Source of the DNA: Diogma glabrata
Lineage: Eukaryota > Arthropoda > Insecta > Diptera > Cylindrotomidae
NCBI GenBank assembly: GCA_963693315.1
Contig: OY856186.1
Coordinates: 367,591,859-367,655,858, forward strand
Length of the DNA stretch: 64,000 nt
Direction: 5' to 3'
Below the pieces are notes generated by a model that was given only the letters and a program-made list of their open reading frames with translations, made no database searches and had not been told where the DNA came from. Of the stretch, positions 23,169 to 35,100 are shown one piece after another. The translations under genes and the position numbers were made by a program. Within the stretch, counting starts at the first letter, position 1. Each line of letters begins with the position of its first letter.

Positions 23169-26100
23169 GTGAGGTGAGGATTTTTTTTAAAGTGAAATAA
23201 AGTTATTTTTGCACTAGTTTTCCACAGTGGTTTGAAATTTGTTTAGAATTTTAGATGCAAGATAAGTTTAAAATTAAATGTAATGTAGCCGATTTTATAA
23301 ACTTTTTTTTGCTTAAAAGGTGCTAAGTAAAACTTAATGAAAAAACTGCACTGCTAAAAAATTTATATTGTTATATTGTATTTAAAATTTTGAATTTTAA
23401 ATATTTATTATTTACCTAAAAAAAGCTAAAACCATATTTTTTTTGTGGCCGAGAAAAACTATTTATGAGATCGCCATGTTTAAAAGCTCAAATTTAATAA
23501 AAATATATCAAAACACAAATTTTATCAGGTTTAGTTTTTCTATAAAGCCTTACTTAGTGCTTACCTTTCAAATAAAAATAAATTTAATAAAATCGGTTTA
23601 CCCGTTCGAGCGCAATCTAACTTTAAATTTGCATTACCTCTAAAATTCTTAAAAAATTTAAAGCCACCCTGTGTCAAAACCAAATAAAAAATGAAAAACT
23701 CAAGATTATTTCTTTTTATACTAACGATAACCAAAGTTTCAAGAAAATCGGAAATGGTCAGGTTCACAGCGTTGGCGTCGTTTTACGATTCGATTTTAAA
23801 ATGCATTACAAAGTTTATGTTACGGGGGTAGTTCAATAAGTTATATAAAAAACATTTTTATTTTTCACCATAATTTTTTGTCAATAAATTCGCAATTATT
23901 TAATCATTTCCGGGCCAAATTCAATTTTTCGCCATTATTTCTTCTGCACTGTCACAAAATTCTTGTTTTTATCATAATATGAGCAACCAGAGTGAGATGC
24001 CTCACGTTATCTTAGAGAATAAAAGTGAAAGACCAACTAATGAAAGAATTTGATTGTTCCGTTTTCTTCTATTGATAAACGCCAAGAGTCATGTCTTGTC
24101 GTCTTATTGCAAGTTGAATTTTGTCTGAAGATCAGTGGCTTTCAAAAACTCAAGAGAGATTATAGCTCAGGACAATGGCTCTCAAAAGTCACAGCTCATG
24201 ATCCAGTCCAAACGAATTGATTTTCCTTGTTTTTCTTAGCCACTTCTTGTGGAACCTGCCCAAATACGAAGTAAAAAATCGTTTATGGAAGAATGTTGTA
24301 AAGATGAAATTAGATTAGATTCGGTGGTATGTTGTACCTTACTCGTGACCTCTTTACTGAATACCCAGTTAGAGCACCTCTTCCAATCCAATCTTCTTTA
24401 AGAACTTAAGGATATGGAAAGGATTTAGTGTATAAAGGTCGTGCCCGTCAATGTATTAGGGGTTCTCCTTCCAATTGACAGATACTATAACGTTATTCCA
24501 GGACAAAGCCTTTGTACCATACCATCATAATTCAACCCTCCTGTGTCGGCTTCTTCATTAAAAACGATACCCGCATTACCGGGTATTCAAAAAACAATAA
24601 CATTGTTACCATTGCCAAGCCTGTATAGTTTGCTCACATAACTCTCAACCATTTTGCATGTGATGGTGTATGAGCTTAGTGCCTTAACTGCTGCTCTACT
24701 GTCCGACAAGATACTAGTTCTATTGTTCTGACAATTTCTTTCTTAACTAAAGTCTGTGCATCTTTTGAGTGTATGAGCTTAGTGCCTTAACTGCTGCTCT
24801 ACTGTCCGACAAGATACTAGTTCTATTGTTCTGACAATTTCTTTCTTAACTAAAGTCAGTGCATCTTTTGATTGCGAAAAACGCTGGGATAAATGACGAT
24901 GGGCTTAAAGTATTAGGTTTTTGGTCTAAATGCTCCTGCGTCCACCCTTCCTTTGATTTTTAAACCAGCGGCGTACTATTGGATGACATCATTACTCTGA
25001 GGGTACGTAGTAGACTCTCAAATCCAGTTTGCTTTGTTGCTAAACTGTGATGTGTATTTCCTTTCAAAGTTGAACTTTTCAATCATTTCATCTTTAGGAA
25101 ACTCAAGCAAGGGATTGCATCTGAAAAGTTTCTCTGATGTTTAGACTCGATAATTTTTCCTTTTCTCATACCTCGGATGCTAAAGATCAGGTTCATGCTG
25201 GGAATCCACTGGAGGAGTGGGACCAGTTCTAATGGCAACCAAATTGATGGGGTAGGAGATGTTCTCATTGTCCTTCGTTATGCAGATGCACCCCAACCTC
25301 TGTAACTTTTCCAACTTTGTCTTCCCACCGTCGGGTGGGGCTCTTTTTCCCCATGTGACTGTTCCATATGTGAAGGCTGTTTTCAATATCATGGTATACT
25401 TCCACCTTAGGATACCTGGGTTGCCTCCCCATATATTACCCGCAAATTTTTGCATACCATAAGAGCTCGTACAGTTTTGCGCACCACTGCTTACATCTGG
25501 TTTCTCCACAGAAGTTTGCTATTGATAATTACGCCTAGCTGTTTTGTTTCTGGTGCAGATTCAATTATGAAACCCCTTATGGTGATAGGCTTCGTAATAA
25601 GCTTGCTTTCTTGGTGAACAGGACCAACTTAGTTTTACTCAGATTGAGTTTTAGTCCCATTCAGATTCTTTTGTTAAACATCACAGAGTGACTGTTTGAA
25701 CTTGCCTGTGGCAATAACTACAATGTTATTCACGTACCCAAGACAATTGAAGCTCTGGATTTCTAGACTTCACATGAGAGATGATAAGACCGCATCTTGT
25801 TAACAGCCCTTACCTTCTCTCCTCATCCGCATGTCATACATACAGTCAGTTGTCTTGTTGTTAACATTTTTTTCACTTGACCGCTCTGTATGAGGTGTTG
25901 TTGAAAACTCTTTAAAACTCCTTTCCAGATAAGGCACAGACAACAAATTCCTCTTTGCACCATTCCACTAGCCCCATGTTCCTCTGCAGACAGTATTATT
26001 GTCTCGTCCTTTGCACAATAGGCTGACCTACCACTATTTGGTGACGAATGATCTTGAGAATGATGGTGATTGAGATGACCACAAAGTCCTGGACTAGAAA

Positions 26101-29100
26101 ATCCGAAAAAAAATAATTAATATTTTTCCTAATCAAAATGCACGCTCAAGATGAGTATGCCTTTGTATACCATTATCCCTTCAACTCACTGTTTGCCACA
26201 GCTGCTATTACATAGTGTATTTAGGACACACCTATCCTTCTAACGCCTCCATTAAACGTAAAAAAGGGCATTTCAGACGCTTCATCTATCAACAACCTCT
26301 TTTTTTTCTCGGTTTCTCCATTCTCGATGCTACTACAACTTTCTACAACATCATCCTTATCCTCTCCCACAATGATATATTTCATCTCACTGGATGCCGC
26401 TAAGGCTGCGGCTACCGCCCGGTTTTTGGTAGTTGTTTTTACAATGGCTTTGCCAGAGCAGTAGTTAAGAATACTCCCTACCTCCAATGAGGCTGTCTTT
26501 CCCTTGGTCTCGCTAAATAAAATCAGGAGTTGGCCGGAGTCCTCATTCCAATTTCCATATCATCTCCCATTTTTCTCACAAGTGTATGTGTACCGATTTT
26601 CACTTTAGGTAGAACATACACAAGCTAGTTTAACATATGCTCGTCGTCGCACTCTGCCTCCACCAGGTTTGTAATGAATACCCACAAACCCATTGCTGTG
26701 ATTAGTACATCCTATCGTCAGTTGATTCATCACTACTTCCTCAGAACCCCAGCTCCACAGCGCAAGTATTGGATGGAAATAGTTGTCAGCAAAACTGTCT
26801 TCCTTTGACGCCTTATTTACTTGATTCTTGTTTACTTTAGCTGGACTGGAATGAATTTCGGATTATTTTGCACCATTGTGGAGTCTATGATTCACTTCCT
26901 GTTATCTGCTCCAATAGGTGCTGACTCCACTTTTATTCCCAAAACATTCTTTCTAGAGTCCTTCGGAGACACCCCCCTTCGCGAGAAAACTAAAGTACCA
27001 CCTAGTACCAGCTCAACTAAGTTCTCATTTCAGTTAATCTTTCAAAGGAAAAGTTGTTTTCGTCCTTTGAAGCTTGGTTCATAATCATAGCCGTGACACT
27101 AAAGTGCATCTTACCCAATGGTCGTGAACATGTTTTTATGATCGCTCACAGATATTTTTCCACGTAATTTCTACCATCTAATGTCTGCTAAACGGCAACG
27201 AACGAGGAGCTCGATAAAAAAATAAACGGCATTGATTTATATAAATGAACAATAAAGAGATTATTCGACTCTCACTCCCTTCACTTTTTTTTCAAAACCA
27301 GTGTAACCGTTTGAAGATATACCGATATAAATAGCGAACGTTACAACCTCGCATTAGATATGTAAGAACTATATTGACTGGTGTTGATATTGTTGTTCAC
27401 CAATTTAGTGGCACACACTTGGCACTTACCCTTGGTCATCAAAATCATGGTTGTCTGGGTCTGTCTTTCCAATGAACCCAAAGGTTTATCGTGTTTAGCA
27501 CAATATTTTAATTTTTTTTTAAATTGCCAAGTAATCAATATATTTCCGCATGATGTAATAAATCTATTTACGTTTTTGAGTTTCGTCAGTATTGCCATTC
27601 GAAAGTATTCATAATGTTACTTGGAAGTATTCATATTGCCAAGGCATGATTATGAATGTTGGCAAATATTTATTGTCGCTTGTTTTTTTATGTATCAAGT
27701 CTATCGATCAAACTGTGCTAGGCTTTAACAAAATTTTCTTGTTTACAAAACTTTCCCGTCCGGTTTTGGTCTAAGTACTAGGGTTTCTAGTCCGGATATC
27801 CGGATATCGAATTATCCGGATTATTCGACCATATTTTAACTTTTCGATTATCCGGATACTTTTTGCAACTATCCGAATATTAAAAAACCCTTTATTTTGT
27901 AAAACAAAATAATCAAATTGCGTTGCAAAGTTCAAATAAAAATTAAGTTGCGTTGCAAAGTTTGTTAGTGCAGTGAAGTGACTATAAGTTTTAAAAATTT
28001 ATTTACATCTTTAATGTTTTGAAAACTGTAATCATTGAATATTTTATGAAACACTTCGTGAATCTGCAGTGTAAAGATATTTTTTCTTCAAACGCCAAAT
28101 AATTAGGTCATAATTATACTGAGCTGGCTACGGAGAAATGCAACTTCCATGCCTAGTCAGGGAAAGTGTTTCCTTTTCCCGCCTAGTCAGGGAAAGTGTT
28201 GCTATGATACCGCTAAAATAATAACATGCAAAATATAATTTTAATCATTTTTATTTATTAAACTAATATTAAACGTGCAATTTCTTAATGTTGCATTTCG
28301 GAAATTAAAATCATGCATGTGATGCAAAAAACTGGCCAATCACAATTCACAACTAACAACAACAATAAACAATTTATATATATCAAAACGTTTTTTTGTA
28401 AACAATAGAAACTACTCATATTTATAAATTAGGTCTTCAAAGATATTTATTGTTTGGATAAATTAAAACAAGAACTGAGTATCCAAACCACAAAAACATG
28501 GCACATTTTAAAGCGTTTGAAGAAAAAATAACATATTTTATTTGGAGGAGAAGTAACTTTTCATGGCTTGCCTTCTGTTACCACAACACAGGGGCGCCAT
28601 GAAAAGTCATACTTCTCCTCCTAATAAAATAATATAATATTACTAACATTTATTTAATGCTATATCAATTTTAAAAAAATAATGTTTTATTAACTTGTGG
28701 CCCTGTCAATAAAATCTGAAGTGTTGGCTATTTTTTTAAAGTTTGTGAAAGCTGTACTTCTAAATTATGACTCTGAGGAAATCACTAATGAAATTACTAT
28801 TGAAAGTGAAAGATGAAGAAAGTCTAAGTAGTGAAGTTTGTATAAGAAATCGTGACTGCAGAAAGTACTTGAGAATGCTATTGCTTTAATTACTTATGTT
28901 GAGAAGCAGAATGGAGGAAGTTCCATATTGCTGAAAAAAGATTTCATTTATTTAAATAATTATAAAAATCGGACGGCCAAGGATAAAAAGGATAAAAATT
29001 AGAACTCGACTCAATTTCGAGACATTAATTAATTAATGCAATAATTTTTCTAAAATTTGCATTTTTATAAATGCATCAGTAAGTTAAATTGAAGTTATTG

Positions 29101-32100
29101 AGCATTTATAAAAATGCATATTTTAGAAAAATAATTGCATTCATTAATTAATTATTACAATGTCTCGAAATTGAGTCGAGGTTTAATTTAAATCCTAATT
29201 AAATTTATGAATAATTTAATTTTTTTAATATTATTATTTATGATTTATTACTATTTTTGTTATTTTCTGACTATGCATAAAATCAAATAATATAGATACA
29301 CGAAAAATATACATAAATGATTTAAATATCGCAAAGTAAAAAACATGTTTTATTTATACGGATATCTGGATTATCCGAATAATTTATTGTTTATGTATTC
29401 GATATCCGGATAATCAAATAGGTCGGATATTTAGAAACCCTACTAAGTACAATTATATATATACACTCTAGGATTTTATTAGATTTATGACGCTGTATTT
29501 TTGTTCTGTGCAAACTCCGTTAAAAACGAAATTTATGTAAGTGCTTACACGCCCCTTGTAAAGAATGTAAATAATTAAAAAAGTCAGACAAGTGCGAATA
29601 AAATTCGCTCGTCAAGAGTTCCGTGAATGTAAAAGATCACAATATCAAAAATTATTGATAAAAAGTTGTGTTGTAATGTCCTTATATTTCCAGACCATAG
29701 ACACAAAACAAAATAAATGTTAAAATGTAAATGTTAATAGTAAATTACAATTAAATCTACATTGATCAAAAATGGCAAAAAAAATGTTAATTCATGTTAA
29801 ATCTTATCCATAGATGTTTTTGGTAACTTAAGAAAGATTCAATTACACCAGCTTGTAAATGGATTAAATTTGATTATTTTTTCGATCAATCAAGTGTTGA
29901 AATTAGGGGGGTGGAGAGGCTACACACTAAAAACGTTTTTTTCCCAATAACACAAAAACTATGCATTGCAAAATTCTAAAAAAATTGTAATGTTTCTTAA
30001 ATTATGTACTCCTTCATATCATTTGGGTCAAACATTTTTTTTTTACCCTCTCTACCCCGGTCCTCTAAGCACACCGAAATATAATTATTTAAGACTTTGC
30101 TGTAGTTTTCATACAAAATTTACTAAATTTCCTAACTCTGTGAATTTATTAAAATTTTTCTGTCAATCAGTGTCGCAACGTGTGGGGGGGGGTCTGAATT
30201 TTGCACTTTTTTGACAATAACTCAAAAACTCTGTACCGCAAAATTCTAAAAAAACAACGAATTGCAACGAATTTTAAATTAAGTGTTCTTTCAAACGCCA
30301 CCCCACTCGCCTGGGTCAAAAAAGTTTTTTTTTACCCTCTTTACTCCGGTTCCCTTAAACACATAGAAAGATAATTATTTGAGACTTCGCTATAGTTATT
30401 GTACAAAATTTACTAAATTGCCTAACTTTGTGAACTTTTACAAATTTTTCTGTCAATCAGTACCGAAACGTAGGTGGGGCGGGGAACCGTCTGAAAGTCG
30501 CACTTTTTTAACAATAACTCAAAAACTGTGCATCGAAAAGTTGTAAAACAAATTAATTTGTTTTCTAAATTATATGCTTTTTCAAATGAAATCCCACTTG
30601 ACCACATTTCAAATAGTTTTTTTACCCCTTCTCATATACACCCCCTTAATAAATTTAATTATGAGTATATGACACTTTTATATATTTTTACTAAACTAAT
30701 TATTCTATCTAGAGATAGAAGATTCTAACTAAAAGTTACTAATTATTCTATCATTCCAAATACATTTGAAAATTTTTGTTTACTTAAATTCGGAGCTAAT
30801 CGAGGTAAGAAAACAACACGAAAAAACGCCATTATTCAAAATTATACAAAAAATGGTGACGTGTAAAATTCCAAAATAAAATTTTAAGGAATGCTGAATT
30901 GAAACCCTTTCATATGATACCCTATTTGAATCTACAAAAATTGATTTTCTCAAAGGTCTCACATCATACCCCTGTAAACACAACGAAAACCACTTTAGTT
31001 TTATTTGTAGTATAAAACTAAACTGTAATGTGGACAGATTAGTTTTATACGCACCTCAAATTTCAAGTTCATAGCGTTTACGAGATAATCAATATAATGT
31101 AAAAAACTCGTTTTACTCTCACTAATAGTGTCCCGTATAAAAAACGGAACCCTAAAAATGGTTTCTGTTAAACAAAATAGAGAGTGTGCTTAGGACCGCT
31201 CGGCAGAAGTGAAAACTTCATTGGCAATCGCAATTAATTGATATCGTATTAGTATTATTTGGATCGTATTAGTAGAATAAATGAGAAACAAGTCAGAACG
31301 ATAAACTGCTAGCTACACACACTAACCTCACAATGTAAACCAAATAATTGTCAAAATAGCACTCATATACCAATATCAGGGACTAAAGTATGCGTGGTTG
31401 TCACACCCATAGATCAACAAGTTTAAATTTTACAAATCTTTCTGCGGAAAGCTAAGCAAATTCATTGGTATTAATGCGCATTGTTGCCGTTTGCAAATCA
31501 CTATCGGCTAAATGCCACCATTTTTAATTATTTTATTTATCATGGTTGCCATCCATGTTTAATCATACATAAGCTATGCTTCTTTGTATAGAACTTATGC
31601 GATTTCCGTCTCGTAATTGTGAGCTTTAAATCGATATAATCGATATAAGTATTAAGTCTTCACTTAATTTTAGAAACATGTATTACATACAATTCCAAAC
31701 CGACAACATATTTAGTGAAGATGATAAAATTCCAATACATATAATTTTGTTATACAAATGTAATTGTTTCAGGTTATACTATCTTTCTTACGTTATTTTT
31801 AATTTCATAAAAATTATGTTCAATAAAAAAAACATTGATCAAAGCAAATTACCGTTTAAAACGATAGTTAAATAAACAGCAAATTAAGTGTACACAACAA
31901 CTTCCCAAATTTTCATGATGATGATTAATGTATTAATGCATAAAGGACAAACAGACATACTTTCAATTTTATATATATTCAATATTTATTTAGCATGATG
32001 ACTTGAATGGAAATTGCAAAAGACAGTAGCAATATAACTTTAAAAAAGTGCGTTATAGATCAATTTTTTAAGATTCGTATAAAGAAATTTTTATTATTTA

Positions 32101-35100
32101 TATGAATTCAATAACAAAAAAATAATTTTAATGGTGTTTAAAAAAAATTAAACAATAAAAAAATATGTACCACACCAGGAGTTGAACTCACTACCTACAG
32201 CACATCAGTCGAGCACGATATCCACAACGCAATTTGAAACATTAAGAAATGATAGATAGATTATTATTTATTATTATTTCGAGTCTTTCACCTCGGAGCG
32301 TGACGGATTAACGTAACTTACTACCTACGAAAAAATCTGTGAGTGGTGCGCTAAAAGAAGTTTTCACTTTAAAAAACTGTTAAATGTTCCAATTTTTTTA
32401 TTTTTAAAAGTTAGGTGATCAAAATTACAATAAAATAGTTCGTTGTAATATCAACGGTGATCATTGAACCACTATTGTTGATAACTTTGTTCGCATATAC
32501 AGTTTATTTATATCACGAATGTTTTTGTTTTATTAATAATTTGTTCATTGCGCCAACGAAAATAGTTCACGTGGGGAAATCACGCGTCTCCATCTTTTCA
32601 ATGCTTAAAGCTCATATTTTCTTCAAAGTTTGGATTTCTGTTAATATAGCATTTAAAATATTTTTTATATTTCTAGTCAATATCAATTGAAGAAAGGAAA
32701 ATTATTGAAACCTATATGAGATATTGCATAAACTTTACAACAGTATTTGCATTTCTAAATATTATAATGGTAATGGCTTTCAATTTTCTTCCGATTCCCG
32801 AAATGATATACAATGAAAAAGTTTTCAATATAAAAATTCGTCAAGTGCCATACAATATTTGGTTTCCATTCGATCAGTTTTCTGGTAATTTGTATTACTT
32901 TATGTATAATTTTCATGTTATTGCTGGATTTATTGTTGTTATTGGCAATATGGTGAGTATTATTTCTCATTTCTTATTTTTTTTTTCATTAATTTCATGA
33001 TTGTTAAATTTTAAGGGATTCGACTGCATTTATTGTATAACTGTTGCACACTTATGCATGCATTACAAATTGTTGCAACATAATTTTAAGAATTTTGCTA
33101 AAGTTTTTGAAAATCCTGTTGAATTCAATGATAAACACAAATTGAGTTTGTTTGAAAGTGATTATAATTTTCAAAATTTGAAGGCTTGCATTGAAGAACA
33201 TATTATGTTAATTGAGTAAGTACTTTTACGATTTTATAGAATTTGATGTGAAAAAATTTTTATATCCCACTTTAGTGTTCTACCACAAACGAAAGTTCCA
33301 GTTAAGCGAATCACGTTCCAAGATTGGTATATTCTTTAAAATTACTTAGAAATTGATCCATCCAATATTGCTTTGTCAGGGGGCATCATTTTCCAGTTTG
33401 AGTGAACAAAATATCCAAAATCAGACAGATTTGCAGATCCGTTTAATAAGATTTCAATCATCGTCGATCTGACATGTTCACCATGTTCCACAAACAACAG
33501 ATTGCAATTAGCTTTCAATCTAAGCTTAGTTTCTTGAATGGAGAAAATACCCAAACAGAACAAATTTTCCGATATCTTTTTGCAAAACGCCCATGGATAG
33601 TTTAGTTTTATACCCATCTCATATATCAGATTCTTATAGTTTACGAGATAATCTATAATCGAACAAAAGTATTAATTTAAAAATATTTGTTTGGTTTTAT
33701 TTATTCGAAACGGGTGGAAAGTTAGTAAAAAAGCATTCCTACGTTTTACAATTTTAATTATAAGCTAATTATATAAATAGACATGTGTTACGAAGCTGTT
33801 CGCCCCGTTGAAGTTCATTTGTCTAAACAATTTTATCATATAAATCAACACATTCAATACAATTTTTCGTTTTTTATCTTATTTTTTTGTTCGAACCTGC
33901 TCGTCATTTCTTTATTTACGATTTCTGTCTCATTTTGTGATGTTGTTGATTCATGACATTTTTTACAAATATTTTCTTGGATTTCTGTTTTTGAGAGTAA
34001 GTTGGTGAGTACCAAGGAGAACTGAGGGCTTAAAATTTGAAAATTTTTGTCAGTCAAATTATAGTGAAAAGGAAACCCTTTAATTAAATTAGTAAAATTT
34101 AACATAGAAATTTTTCTTTAAAAATTAAAAAAAAATTATTAATTGTTTGTTTTGTGATCAATTAATGTGATCAATTGTGTATTAGTTCTGAAAATTTTTT
34201 TTTACAAATTGGAGATATTTTAGTGAAAGCCTCTCAGAATATGACCATTATTCATAAATAAAAGGCCGAACATCTAGTATCAACGAGTTAATGCTGATAG
34301 AATGCCATCGTTATTAAAACGATATTTGTTTTTTTTTTCGATTACCTGTTTCTTTTGGTTACAACGAGTTGAGTTGAATTGAGCAGATTCAACCAGTTGA
34401 ATTTATACAACCGCGTCATGTTAATCAACATCACACTGTAATTTTTATTTTTGGATGCCACTATTGTTGGTTTTTCTGTTATTATTTCTGTCCAAAATTT
34501 GTTGTCACACTTTATTGGTCAACGCCTTCAACAATTTGCTTTAAAAAATTATTAGAAAATTTATTGCTGAATTACTGAATTTATTGCCGTCAACAATTTT
34601 TTACATCAATTAATTAGGAAACTTATTGATCAACATTATCAACCAGTTGTTATAACTTTTTGTGGATTAACATTGACGACCATTCATTAGAACATTGCCT
34701 AGCCAACCATTTATTTATATAGGATGATGTACTAGATTGAATTAATTAGGCATAAAGAGTTGGATTGGGACCAAATCCTGGGGTGTATGAAACATTTATG
34801 TAATTAAATGTAAAAATTATAGCTATAGCATTGGGTGTGTGATGATTTCTGTTTCTTCGACTTTACGTCGTTGTCAAGGTCCTTATTCTTTGTCTTCGCT
34901 TGTTTAATTTCATTTGCCCACTTTCCTTTGTGTGCATATCAAATCGTTTGTACTGAACTGGGAAAAACTACTTCTCGGGCACACATGGCTGAATTTTGTC
35001 GGAATAAAAATGCTGCCAGGCACACAGTTCTCCGTTTTCTTTATGTTAGTAACTCACTAGCAGGTTCAGTGTTTATTACAGAGTGGAATTAAAATACTGT

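Larger units (their letters stand above)
27779..29442. mobile_element. Non-autonomous hAT-type element, 1664 bp
   Basis: Begins TAGGGTTTCTAG and ends with the inverted TTTAGAAACCCTA. Both ends continue in repeated 'atccgga' motifs, subterminal transposase-site-like repeats typical of hAT elements. CTAAGTAC flanks both sides exactly. Inside are a short direct duplication 'cctagtcagggaaagtgtt' (about 28150 and 28180), an inverted pair around 28545-28620 and the 178-bp foldback at 29004. No transposase frame is visible, so it would depend on another copy. It lies in intron 1 of the odorant receptor. Confidence 0.85.

Noticed and set aside
26221..27598. Frames in intron 1 considered as hAT or piggyBac transposase pieces
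   Set aside because: The Cys pairs in 'KYCAKH...KCQVCATK' are suggestive but no second family motif or terminal repeats could be found.
32160..32240. Functional tRNA gene
   Set aside because: The acceptor stem does not pair, the A box is weak and no clear anticodon loop forms.
32457..32690. Hydrophobic frame just before exon 2 as an extra receptor exon
   Set aside because: It overlaps the exon 2 acceptor in a different frame, lacks usable splice sites, and exon 1 joins exon 2 in frame with the normal loop length without it.
33256..33341. Candidate exon after 'cactttag' following receptor exon 3
   Set aside because: It joins in phase but gives residues unlike the family and soon stops, whereas exon 4 at 36937 restores the expected 'FKKYLEQIF' helix.
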